Under the pieces are notes generated by a model. That model saw only the letters and a program-made list of their open reading frames with translations. It was not told the origin of the DNA and did not search any database. From Campylobacterota bacterium (GTDB lineage: Bacteria > Campylobacterota > Campylobacteria > Campylobacterales > Sulfurovaceae): a DNA stretch of 19,091 bases. The translations under genes and the position numbers were made by a program. Below are positions 1-7,592 of the stretch, one piece after another. Location: assembly GCA_011330645.1 (NCBI GenBank), contig DRQB01000037.1, positions 1 to 19,091 on the forward strand. The letters run 5' to 3'. Each line of letters starts with the position of its first letter. Position 1 is the first letter of the stretch.

Positions 1-368
1 GCTCTTCCTTTTTTCCAGTAGAATGCACCTATCACCTCTTTGGAGGCTTTTAATATATGATAATCAGTGGCAAATAAAAGTGGCTTTTTAACTTCTTGAA
101 GATGCAACTCTTTTTGATGTAACACTTTTTCAAGCATGGTTTTACTTGTCAGCAAAAGCACATCTGACCCCTTCATACGTTTTGCCAGTAAAATTTTATC
201 TGCCTGTAGAAAAACTTCTCTATATTCAGAGTCTTCTACATACACAAACACGGGATGTGCAGAGGTGATCGCTGTAAATATATGCTGGTAAAATTTGAGT
301 GTACTCTCCTTATCTAACGCAACAAGTTGCCCATAGCTAAGGATGAAGAGCACCAATATTTTTTTCAA
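1..368 (-). CDS. Small secreted protein, partial, coupled to the TonB receptor
   Basis: This gene starts at a TTG (368-366) that overlaps the TGA stop of the TonB-dependent receptor in the arrangement TTGA. It runs off the left edge after about 122 codons. The N-terminus MKKILVLFILSYGQLVA is a typical signal peptide, so the product should be periplasmic. The visible mature part is a mixed alpha/beta sequence that includes HPVFVYVEDSEY near residues 37-48 and ends in IGAFYWKKGR. I associate that last motif, from memory, with small periplasmic proteins encoded next to TonB receptors and signalling proteins in Campylobacterota. The 4-nt overlap implies translational coupling, so the product probably works with the receptor, perhaps as a ligand sensor or periplasmic partner. 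No function is established and the C-terminus lies outside the window. Confidence 0.75.
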   Translation of the reverse strand, partial: MKKILVLFILSYGQLVALDKESTLKFYQHIFTAITSAHPVFVYVEDSEYREVFLQADKILLAKRMKGSDVLLLTSKTMLEKVLHQKELHLQEVKKPLLFATDYHILKASKEVIGAFYWKKGR

Positions 369-2233
369 AATGTATACTCCACTTCAAGTGTCACTCTCTG
401 GTCTATAGGAGAAATGGAGAGTGGTTTTAAAAAGCTCCCTGTCGTTGGACTTATTCTAAATAAACCTGTTGCTTTTGCTTTGTCTAAAAGGTTTTGCCCT
501 TTCAGTGTAAAGGTGAGGTTTTCACTGGCATTCCAAGAGATAGAACTTGTCACATCAAAGTAATTAATGTCATCTATACTGTTTTGATGCCAAACCACGG
601 CATTGTAAAAATCAAACTTTTCATAACTGTTACTTAAACTCAAATATCCACTAAAGTCTTCTAATTTATCTAAATTAAAAATGTCTTTATAACGTGCATA
701 GTAAAGTTGTAGGTTTAATTTATTATCCATATCAAAATCATAATCATAATTAAAAATGGTAAAGAAGTATTGTGTTTTACCTGAACCAATATTCTGAACC
801 AATCCGTCTTCATCTTTCATCATAAGAAGCATAAGTCTTACCCTATAGTCATCTTTTACATAACTAACTTCTTGTGTAAGACCTTTAGTCACTTGAGTAG
901 GTACAGGATTCAAACTTTGTGTATTCATCTGTCTGGAAAGTGGATCAAGTGCAAACATTATACGATACAAATAACTTTTATAACTCCATGCTTCAGAGGT
1001 AAAAATATAGCCTAGTCTTAGTTGTAAAAATTCATCATCATTCACAGCATCATTTCTATACAGTTTACTATACTCTGCACCTAAAGTCAGTAATTCTGCC
1101 GGACTTAATGCATATTGGTCTTGAAAAAAAAGAGAAAAAATATTTTCTTTTGTAAAGCCTATGGGGATATTTCCCAAACCATCTAACGATACAGAATCTA
1201 GCGATTTCCATCTCCCTTTAATGCCTGAAGCAATACGATGTTTTCCTATGGTATTTTTATAGGTTAATTCTGCACTGTATGTACTATTTTTTGTGATTGC
1301 CGCAATACGATTAGGAGAAAGAGGATTATTTAAAATAAGAGGAAAATCATCTTCCTGTTCGATATCAGCTTTTAACCAATCATAAGCAAACTGTGCACGC
1401 CAGTGCTCATCAAAATCTATTCCATAATCCATATGGACATTTAAGTAATCTATTTGAGAGACTAGTGGTGTTGCATCGAGACTTAGTCCTGCCAAACTAT
1501 CTGTATTTTTTTTCATAACTTGTAAATGGGCTATTTGATTTTCAGTCTTTACATAAGAAAAAAGCTGTGTACGCTCAAAATCTCTTGAGAGAGGACGGAT
1601 TGTGCCATTGTCTATTTTCTCACGTTTTGCATCAGTATGTGAGAGATTGACCATATATGCATACTCTTCTTTTTGTTCTCCATAGCTAATGCTTTGTCCA
1701 TTGTGCCCTCGACTTCCTTGGATAAGATTCAGTTTTCCTCCACTGTCTTGTTTTGGATTTTTACTATAAACGAACATAGTCAGATACGCAGGTTCAACAG
1801 CCGACTCAAAAGATGGTATCATATAGTAGAATTCTATATGATCGACAAAATCGATATTCATATCTCCATACAACACAAGCCCACTCCCCATCCATCCTTG
1901 GGTAATTTCCACCCCATCTACATAAAGACGTATAAAATTACTTCGATAAGGTTCAAAAGCGCCACTTGCTAAAGGATCTGGCAAAGCATATCTATTTTCA
2001 TGATAATAAATCACTGGTGTCGTTTTAAACACATCTTTCAGTGTTTTTGCATGCATCCGTTCCAGTCTTTCTCTCGTGTATAGGACTAAATGACCTTTGT
2101 TTTCATCGATGGTTTTCTGACTCAAATCATTTTTATGGTTATAGTTATTAAGCAGTGTTTCCACTTCAGATGCCTGAAGAAAATAAGTAAAAAAGAGCCA
2201 TAAAAAAAGTATAATTGTTTTAAATACATACAT
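365..2233 (-). CDS. TonB-dependent receptor, unknown substrate
   Basis: This is a 622-residue outer-membrane protein. Residues 1-22 are a signal peptide (FLWLFFTYFLQA, then SEVE). A plug domain spans roughly 45-160: it has TRERLERMHAKTLKDVFK, a LYVDGVEI strand and DFVDHIEFYY, which match the usual plug order. The rest alternates beta strands and polar loops and ends in VEYTF, with the terminal Phe typical of BAM-inserted barrels. At 622 residues it is at the short end of the family, and I do not see a clear TonB box. The ATG at 2233 is preceded by AGGA about 8 nt upstream. The next gene overlaps its stop codon. It is divergent from a LuxI/FeeM-like acyltransferase across a 130-bp region. The substrate (metal chelate, vitamin or another ligand) cannot be read from the sequence. 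Confidence 0.88.
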   Translation of the reverse strand: MYVFKTIILFLWLFFTYFLQASEVETLLNNYNHKNDLSQKTIDENKGHLVLYTRERLERMHAKTLKDVFKTTPVIYYHENRYALPDPLASGAFEPYRSNFIRLYVDGVEITQGWMGSGLVLYGDMNIDFVDHIEFYYMIPSFESAVEPAYLTMFVYSKNPKQDSGGKLNLIQGSRGHNGQSISYGEQKEEYAYMVNLSHTDAKREKIDNGTIRPLSRDFERTQLFSYVKTENQIAHLQVMKKNTDSLAGLSLDATPLVSQIDYLNVHMDYGIDFDEHWRAQFAYDWLKADIEQEDDFPLILNNPLSPNRIAAITKNSTYSAELTYKNTIGKHRIASGIKGRWKSLDSVSLDGLGNIPIGFTKENIFSLFFQDQYALSPAELLTLGAEYSKLYRNDAVNDDEFLQLRLGYIFTSEAWSYKSYLYRIMFALDPLSRQMNTQSLNPVPTQVTKGLTQEVSYVKDDYRVRLMLLMMKDEDGLVQNIGSGKTQYFFTIFNYDYDFDMDNKLNLQLYYARYKDIFNLDKLEDFSGYLSLSNSYEKFDFYNAVVWHQNSIDDINYFDVTSSISWNASENLTFTLKGQNLLDKAKATGLFRISPTTGSFLKPLSISPIDQRVTLEVEYTF

Positions 2234-2265
2234 AATAAATCCTAGAATGAGTGATGCTTACTGTT

Positions 2266-2300
2266 AGTATAGTATAAAAAAGTCAAAAAAAGTCAAAAAA
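2266..2300 (-). promoter_or_regulatory. Probable promoter region of the TonB receptor gene, with a 10-bp tandem repeat
   Basis: On the minus strand, two overlapping TATACT boxes lie at 2276-2271 and 2271-2266, some 33-43 nt upstream of the receptor ATG. They follow a T-rich tract built from two perfect copies of a 10-mer (plus strand AGTCAAAAAA, 2281-2290 and 2291-2300). Each repeat reads TTGACT on the minus strand, but the spacing to the -10 boxes does not fit a classical -35 arrangement. A T-rich tract upstream of a -10 box is typical of Campylobacterota promoters. Assignment is by eye. Confidence 0.4.
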
Positions 2301-2309
2301 AAACTTAAC

Positions 2310-2331
2310 TATGGTGTAACTACACTATAAT
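2310..2331 (+). promoter_or_regulatory. Imperfect palindrome overlapping a -10 box (candidate operator)
   Basis: TATGGTGTAACTACACTATA (2310-2329) is a 20-bp inverted repeat with 8 of 10 pairs complementary. Its right end overlaps TATAAT (2326-2331), which sits 32 nt upstream of the acyltransferase ATG at 2364. A dimeric regulator bound here would block or control that promoter. It lies between two divergent genes, so it may act on both. It does not match the lux-box consensus. Confidence 0.4.
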
Positions 2332-2363
2332 TAATACAATAATTTTATAGATAAAGGTTTTTT

Positions 2364-3188
2364 ATGCATTCTGAAGACTTTTTTAATCTTTTAACACAAG
2401 AGTACAGTATAAAATTGGCAACAAGTCCTCAAGATTTCCAAGCCGTAAAAGAAGTACGCAGAGAAGTCTTTTCTCATAAATACAATATGACTCCAACACT
2501 TCTAGAAAATAAGGGTTATCTTTTTTCAAAAGATGATATACAATCATTTATTTATCTTTTACGCCATAATACTACAAATTCTTATGTAGGTACAGTACGA
2601 CTTTTTTTCATAAATGGAACAACACCTCTTCAAAAATTACCCATGCAAAAAGATGGAAATGTGAAAGACAATGTAATAAAAAATATGATGCATACTTTTC
2701 CTATCTGTGAGATATCTCGTCTTGCATTAGTAAATACACTTCCTCGCTATAAAGATTATTCTGCATTAAGATTGCGTACATATCTTGCAATGTTACTGAT
2801 GATTTCTACAAGATTAAATCTTTTTCTATATCATCAAAACACTATTTTTGCCATTATGGAACCTTCACTACATTTAATATTAAAAAGACAAAATGTTAGA
2901 TTTAGACAAATAGGTAAACCAGTTGAATATTATGGTATTCGTACACCTTTTGGCATAGAAAGGAAAAAACTCCTACAAGACACAGAAGAAACTATGGGCA
3001 CAATCACCCGTCACTACCTCAAAGAGCTTTGTCAAAATCCAGACTCTTTTTGGGAGTTCATAGACAACAATCCTTACCTAGAACGTTCAGATATTCAGCT
3101 AGATAGAATTTGCCAGCTCTTCAAAGAGTATGGAGATGACGTTGATTTATCGCTTCTTCTGGGAGAAGATGCGCCATCTATGGCTTAG
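2364..3188 (+). CDS. LuxI/FeeM-fold acyltransferase (PEP-CTERM/exosortase-associated type)
   Basis: This 274-residue protein has the signature order of the GNAT branch that includes AHL synthases, FeeM-type N-acyl amino acid synthases and exosortase-associated acyltransferases. VRREVFSHKY (31-40) matches the conserved Arg/Phe motif, VGTVRL (75-80) the beta-4 strand and EISRLAL (116-122) the E-x-SR motif. The segment 164-199 (MEPSLHLILKRQNVRF, IGKPVEYYGIRTP) matches the C-terminal half of the exosortase-associated family. By family knowledge these enzymes take an acyl group from acyl-ACP or acyl-CoA and attach it to an amine such as an amino acid. Residues 200-274 are an extra C-terminal region with no recognised motif. 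AAAGG lies 7 nt before the ATG. The gene is monocistronic, ended by the hairpin at 3203-3230. No luxR-type regulator, exosortase or PEP-CTERM substrate is visible nearby, so the product and receptor are unknown. Confidence 0.72.
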   Translation: MHSEDFFNLLTQEYSIKLATSPQDFQAVKEVRREVFSHKYNMTPTLLENKGYLFSKDDIQSFIYLLRHNTTNSYVGTVRLFFINGTTPLQKLPMQKDGNVKDNVIKNMMHTFPICEISRLALVNTLPRYKDYSALRLRTYLAMLLMISTRLNLFLYHQNTIFAIMEPSLHLILKRQNVRFRQIGKPVEYYGIRTPFGIERKKLLQDTEETMGTITRHYLKELCQNPDSFWEFIDNNPYLERSDIQLDRICQLFKEYGDDVDLSLLLGEDAPSMA

Positions 3189-3202
3189 AGCGTGATTTAG
3201 CT

Positions 3203-3240
3203 GTGCCTAGCTTTTGTCTAAGCTAGGCACTTTAATTTTT
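3203..3240 (+). terminator. Strong rho-independent terminator after the acyltransferase gene
   Basis: A perfect 11-bp stem, GTGCCTAGCTT (3203-3213) with AAGCTAGGCAC (3220-3230), encloses the 6-nt loop TTGTCT and is followed by TTTAATTTTT. The T tract overlaps the 3' end of the convergent RND gene. On the minus strand no T run follows the hairpin, so it terminates the plus-strand transcript best. Confidence 0.9.
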
Positions 3241-6200
3241 AGAGCTATCCTTAACCCTGTAAATCACGCCATACAGTACAGGAACATAATAAAGGTTTAA
3301 CACGGTTGCCCATGCGATACCAAAACCAAGGCTAATCGCCATAGGTTGCAAGATGAGCGCTTGCCCTGAAGCAAAAAACATCAACGATGACAACCCAAGT
3401 ACAGTAGTGACAGAGGTAAGTAAAATAGGTCGTAATCGTAATCCTGCGCGTTCTACCATTTCACTATAGTTTTTACTTCCCTTTACAAAATCGAGCATGA
3501 TAAGTCCATCATTGACCACCACACCAGCCAAACCAATAATACCCATGAGTCCAGGTAAGGTTAGATTGACTCCCATCAATTTTGTACCTATTAATGCACC
3601 AAGTACAGAAAGTGGTATTGTAGAAAGTATAATCAAAGGCAGAAGTAAAGAGTTAAACATCCAAACCAAAGCGATAAATATCAGAAATATTGCTATCACT
3701 GCTGCTTGCATCATCTCTTTTTTGATTTTTGCATTCTCTTTTTCTTCTCCTTTTATAATAACTTTCACCCCTGATTTTGATATATCATCTAGTAATGGCT
3801 TTATCTGTTCCATCACTTCTGCTGGAGTAATGACTTTTTTACTCACTTTTGCAAAAAGAGAACGAACTTTTTCTCCATCCTCTTTAAAGATTTTTACAAA
3901 TGATTTTTTATAGGTAAAATCACAAATATCTCCCAAGCGTACCACACGCATTCCATCAGGTGCCGTGAGTCTAAAATCTGGCAACGATCCTGTGTCATTT
4001 TTATTGGTATCTTCTATCTTGACACGTACAAGTCCTTTTTTATCGAACATCTTGCTGTACTCTGCTTTAAGAAATGCACCTCTAAGGACAGAAGTAACAT
4101 ACGCTTCAGAAAAACCAAGTTGTTGTCCATACTCATTGACACGTAGTTTGAGTTCTCTTTCTCCTTCATTGGCATTGTCGCCTATGTCTGAGACACCAGT
4201 GATAGAAGAAAGATTTTCTTCTACCTGTTTCATCGCTTGAAGGACTTGTGTTCGGTTATCTCCAGTAAAGCCTATCTCAATATCATTACCCACGATACCT
4301 GCTTGTTGCACATAGACATTAAATTCTTCATAAATCTTTTTGCCATGGGCTTCTTTTGCTTTAAATTTTTTAACCAATTTGCCTTCTATCTCTTTAGCAA
4401 TATCTTGTGAAAGACGTTTTCTTACCATATCACTGTCATCATATTCCAAGGAAAAAATAGGATTAATATAGGTATCAAAAAAATTCTCAGGTGCTTTCTC
4501 ATGTAGATTGATAAAAATTTGGAAAAGGTTTTCACCCAGTTCGAAACTTTGATCCTTGTTAAACTTAAACCCTATGACTGAGGTAACAGAAGCTACTTCT
4601 TTTTTATCGAGTGTTTTCAGTAATGCTTCTTCTACTTGTGTCACATACTTTTCGGTATCTGAGAGTTTATTGTTTATATTCACTTTTCCATTCATATATA
4701 CCTGCTGGGCATCAAACTCTGGGAAAAGTTGGAACTTGGTTATTTTTGCCATACCTATCGTTCCTAAAACAATAAAACTCACAATCACCAGTAAAGAAGT
4801 TTTTTTATGTTTGAGTAGTGTGTATAAAAAATTTCTATACCACTTCATCCAACCTTTCCAAAAACCTTCTGAATCTTCTACACTTTGCACTTTCCCCATA
4901 CTAAAAAATTCTTTTGAGTGTAAAGGTAAAAAATAAAAAGCCTCAAACAATGAAGAGAGTAACAATACCGTAATCATCACAGGTAACACCTGCATGAACA
5001 TACCCATTTTGCCACTCATAATCAGTAGAGGTAAAAAAGCAAAGACTGTTGTAAGGGTAGCAGTAAGTACAGCAGGGAACATCTCTACAGCTCCATCTAT
5101 CGCTGCATCTCTTGGCGTTTTACCCATTTCCATGTGTCTATAAATATTTTCAGCCACAACAATCGCCTCATCCACCAACATTCCCAAGGCAATCAATGCC
5201 CCAAGTAAGGTAAGCATATTCAGACTATATCCTATCATCTCCATGACAATCAATGTAATCATAAAACTTGCAGGTATCCCTATGGCAACCACCCATGCAA
5301 TACGCATATTGACAGAAAGGAACAAAGCCAAAAAAACCAAAATAAGCCCAAAAAGAATATTTGATGAAACCAAATTGAGCCTATTTTTTATCCAAATAGA
5401 AGTATCTGTATACGCAACAAATTTTATTTTGTCATATTTTTTATTATATGTTTTTAGGATTTCACGTATCTCTTTACTGAGGGCTATAGCATTGCCTTCT
5501 TTGGTTTTATTGATATTTAAAGAGATATTTTCTTTTCCATTAAAGTGTGATATCTGTGTGGGGTCACCTAAACCATATTTGACTTTTGCAATGTCACCTA
5601 AACGAAAATGTTTACCTCCCACCGAAAGCAAAATATTTGACAATGCCTGTGTACTCTTTTCTCCATTAATGGTAGAAATATAAAGATGATCTCCCTGTCC
5701 ATCCAAAGTACCTGCGGGGAAAATCGAAGAGATATTTCCTATAGCCTTGTAGACCAAAGCTTTGTCAAGTCCATAAGCATCTAGTTTATTTTGATTAAGT
5801 TTAATGAGTACTTCAACGTCTGTGTCACCACGTATATCTATATCTGAGAGGTCATGAAGAAGTGCTAACTTGCCTTTTATATCTTCTGCAGCCTCTATAA
5901 GTGCTTCTTTTCCCACATCCCCAGAAATAGCCACCAACAATAAAGGGTACTGATGGATACGTATTTTTGCAAGTGGTTCATTCATATCTGAAGGCAAATC
6001 ACGTCGGGTATTGGAAATAATATCTTTCACATCAGAGAGTACCAATTGCGCATCATTACCATGTTTAATATCTGCATAAATACTAAATAATCCATTTTGG
6101 ATACTTGTGTAAATCGTATCAATAGCAGAGAGACTTTTGAGTTCATCCTCTATGGTTGTGACAACCATTTTATCAAGGACATCTGCACTGGCACCTACAT

Positions 6201-6354
6201 AGGCACCATTGACTGAAATTTGATCTAATGCAGAAGGAGGAAATATTTCTTTCGCAATATTTTGGTAGGCGAAAATAGACAGGAGTAACATGAAAACCAT
6301 CAAAATATGATTGATAATAGGTTTATCTACTGCGAACTGGATAAATCCTCTCAT
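3232..6354 (-). CDS. RND-family efflux permease (AcrB/HAE-1-like)
   Basis: This is a 1040-residue inner-membrane proton-driven pump subunit with duplicated RND architecture. TM1 lies at about 13-31, a large periplasmic porter loop follows, and a TM2-6 block starts near 331. The second half repeats this from roughly 520. The TM4 motif reads GMLVDEAIVVAENI (391-404), so the proton-relay pair D407/D408 of AcrB is Asp395-Glu396 here. The second-half counterpart reads VVVNDGLIMLDF. AcrB is about 1049 residues, so the length is full. GAGGAG lies 5 nt before the ATG, which starts 2 nt after the FtsL-like stop codon, so translation is probably coupled. No membrane-fusion protein or TolC gene is adjacent, which is unusual for this family. 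The substrate cannot be inferred, and the link to rsmH/ftsL suggests an envelope-related role. Confidence 0.9.
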   Translation of the reverse strand: MRGFIQFAVDKPIINHILMVFMLLLSIFAYQNIAKEIFPPSALDQISVNGAYVGASADVLDKMVVTTIEDELKSLSAIDTIYTSIQNGLFSIYADIKHGNDAQLVLSDVKDIISNTRRDLPSDMNEPLAKIRIHQYPLLLVAISGDVGKEALIEAAEDIKGKLALLHDLSDIDIRGDTDVEVLIKLNQNKLDAYGLDKALVYKAIGNISSIFPAGTLDGQGDHLYISTINGEKSTQALSNILLSVGGKHFRLGDIAKVKYGLGDPTQISHFNGKENISLNINKTKEGNAIALSKEIREILKTYNKKYDKIKFVAYTDTSIWIKNRLNLVSSNILFGLILVFLALFLSVNMRIAWVVAIGIPASFMITLIVMEMIGYSLNMLTLLGALIALGMLVDEAIVVAENIYRHMEMGKTPRDAAIDGAVEMFPAVLTATLTTVFAFLPLLIMSGKMGMFMQVLPVMITVLLLSSLFEAFYFLPLHSKEFFSMGKVQSVEDSEGFWKGWMKWYRNFLYTLLKHKKTSLLVIVSFIVLGTIGMAKITKFQLFPEFDAQQVYMNGKVNINNKLSDTEKYVTQVEEALLKTLDKKEVASVTSVIGFKFNKDQSFELGENLFQIFINLHEKAPENFFDTYINPIFSLEYDDSDMVRKRLSQDIAKEIEGKLVKKFKAKEAHGKKIYEEFNVYVQQAGIVGNDIEIGFTGDNRTQVLQAMKQVEENLSSITGVSDIGDNANEGERELKLRVNEYGQQLGFSEAYVTSVLRGAFLKAEYSKMFDKKGLVRVKIEDTNKNDTGSLPDFRLTAPDGMRVVRLGDICDFTYKKSFVKIFKEDGEKVRSLFAKVSKKVITPAEVMEQIKPLLDDISKSGVKVIIKGEEKENAKIKKEMMQAAVIAIFLIFIALVWMFNSLLLPLIILSTIPLSVLGALIGTKLMGVNLTLPGLMGIIGLAGVVVNDGLIMLDFVKGSKNYSEMVERAGLRLRPILLTSVTTVLGLSSLMFFASGQALILQPMAISLGFGIAWATVLNLYYVPVLYGVIYRVKDSSKN

Positions 6355-6356
6355 TG

Positions 6357-6626
6357 TTACTCCTCATCATTGATAACAAAAATAGTATCAGTCACTTGAT
6401 TTTTATATTTGAGTGCTTCAACATTTTCTTCTAACATCACACCTTCAGCTTTGAGTGCTTCAACTTCTCTCGTCATGTTATTGACTATTTTACTCTCATA
6501 ATAAATTTGATTACTTAAATATATTTTTATCATCGTAAGAATCAAAACAATACTCATTGCCATCACAATCACAGCAACCATACCAAAAGTGATGCCATTC
6601 TCTTTTTTTATTTTATTTGCTGTCAT
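6357..6626 (-). CDS. FtsL/DivIC-like bitopic coiled-coil protein
   Basis: This 89-residue protein has a short basic cytoplasmic tail (MTANKIKKENG), one membrane span at about 12-37 and a periplasmic heptad-like helix at about 38-78 (MTREVEALKAEG, LEENVEALKYKN). That is the plan of FtsL and FtsB/DivIC, which form the FtsQLB regulator of septal peptidoglycan synthesis. FtsL is too divergent to recognise by sequence, but the gene directly after rsmH is the standard ftsL position of the dcw cluster. It overlaps rsmH by 14 nt and is followed 2 nt later by the RND gene. I infer FtsL from topology plus position. It could instead be another small envelope protein serving the RND pump. Confidence 0.6.
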   Translation of the reverse strand: MTANKIKKENGITFGMVAVIVMAMSIVLILTMIKIYLSNQIYYESKIVNNMTREVEALKAEGVMLEENVEALKYKNQVTDTIFVINDEE

Positions 6627-7539
6627 TTTTGAACCTAAAGCTTCTTAATTTAGCTGATCTACTTCGGGGGTTTATCTTAAGCTCTTCTTTTGTTGCCGTA
6701 ACTGGCTTACGTACAAGGGCTTTTCCCAATGCATGGTTTTTACCACAGGTACATCGCATCGCCTGGGGATCACAGATACATGCCATTGCCCATTTTTTAA
6801 ATCTATTTTTTACTAGCCTATCTTCCAAAGAATGAAAAGTGATAAGAGAAATCACTTCCCCCTCATAGTGCTTTTGTTCTATGGCATCAAGCAATCCTTC
6901 TATCTCCCCTAATTCATTGTTCACCTCGATGCGAATCGCTTGGAACATTAATGTTGCAGGATGTATCTTCCCCCCAGAAGGAATGACAGACTTTGCTATT
7001 TCACTGAGTTCTAGTGCACTTTGTATTGGTGCTTTTGCTCTTGCTTCCAGCACAGCACCTGCAAGCTTTTTATAACTTCGTACCTCTCCATACGCATCAA
7101 AGATGTATTCAAGTTTATCTTGTGGATAGGTATTGACAACTTCATAGGCACTGAGTGGAGCATTGGCATCCATACGCATATCAAGTGTCTCAGAATGAAA
7201 AGAAAAACCTCTTTCCATCTTGTCTAACTGTAAAGAAGATACCCCAAAATCTGCTAACAATGCCGTAATCGGTGCTTCTACTAAAGAAGGAAGCACTTTG
7301 GCAAATGTGCCTTTATAAAGATGACTTCGTTCATCAAATGGTTCTAGTCTTTTTTTTGAAAATGCCAGAGCCTCATCATCTCTATCGATACCTATATGCT
7401 TTAAGTGTGCATACTTTGCTAACATTTCAGAACTATGCCCTGCATACCCTAAAGTACAATCTACAAAATACCCTTCAGATACATCACTAAAACTCGCTAA
7501 AACTTCATCTAAGAGTACAGGGATATGAGGTGTTTTCAA
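6613..7539 (-). CDS. rsmH: 16S rRNA m4C1402 N4-methyltransferase
   Basis: RsmH (MraW) is the SAM-dependent enzyme that N4-methylates C1402 in the 16S rRNA decoding centre. The 308 residues match the family length. Recognisable motifs are MKTPHIPVLLDEVL at the N-terminus, DCTLGYAGHS (27-36, the SAM loop), DFGVSSLQLD (97-106), RGFSFHSETLDMRMD (110-124), FHSLEDR (235-241) and NPRSRSAKLR (290-299). The start codon is TTG (7539-7537), preceded by GGAAGGA about 6 nt upstream. An ACICDPQAMRCTCGKNH segment places four Cys at 254, 256, 263 and 265, which could bind a metal; I recall similar Cys in other Campylobacterota RsmH proteins. It heads an operon with the FtsL-like and RND genes, with a 7-bp tandem repeat immediately upstream. 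Confidence 0.96.
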   Translation of the reverse strand: MKTPHIPVLLDEVLASFSDVSEGYFVDCTLGYAGHSSEMLAKYAHLKHIGIDRDDEALAFSKKRLEPFDERSHLYKGTFAKVLPSLVEAPITALLADFGVSSLQLDKMERGFSFHSETLDMRMDANAPLSAYEVVNTYPQDKLEYIFDAYGEVRSYKKLAGAVLEARAKAPIQSALELSEIAKSVIPSGGKIHPATLMFQAIRIEVNNELGEIEGLLDAIEQKHYEGEVISLITFHSLEDRLVKNRFKKWAMACICDPQAMRCTCGKNHALGKALVRKPVTATKEELKINPRSRSAKLRSFRFKNDSK

Positions 7540-7553
7540 AAGATTCCTTCCGC

Positions 7554-7586
7554 AATTTTTAATTTTTAATTTTTAATTTTTAATTT
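7554..7586. repeat. 7-bp tandem repeat AATTTTT, 4.7 copies, in a divergent promoter region
   Basis: Four perfect copies of AATTTTT (7554-7560, 7561-7567, 7568-7574, 7575-7581) and a partial fifth (AATTT, 7582-7586) lie between rsmH (TTG at 7539) and the pseudo-aldolase gene (ATG at 7631). The array sits 15 nt from the rsmH start and ends 7 nt before a TATAAT box serving the other gene. Tracts like this can change copy number by slipped-strand mispairing. Confidence 0.9.
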
Positions 7587-7592
7587 AACCGT

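Noticed and set aside
327..563. Plus-strand open frames opposite the TonB receptor, RND pump, rsmH and bioA
   Set aside because: They lie antisense to well-supported genes, have no consistent ribosome binding sites and no recognisable protein motifs.
2310..2329. Lux box for a LuxR-type regulator
   Set aside because: The palindrome has the right length, but the sequence lacks the CTG-N10-CAG core, and no luxR-type gene is in the window.
3203..3240. Bidirectional terminator also serving the RND gene
   Set aside because: The minus-strand side after the hairpin reads AGCTAAATC and has no T run, so only plus-strand termination is supported.
7554..7586. CRISPR-like or protein-coding repeat
   Set aside because: The units are 7 bp, contiguous and without spacers, so this is a simple tandem repeat.
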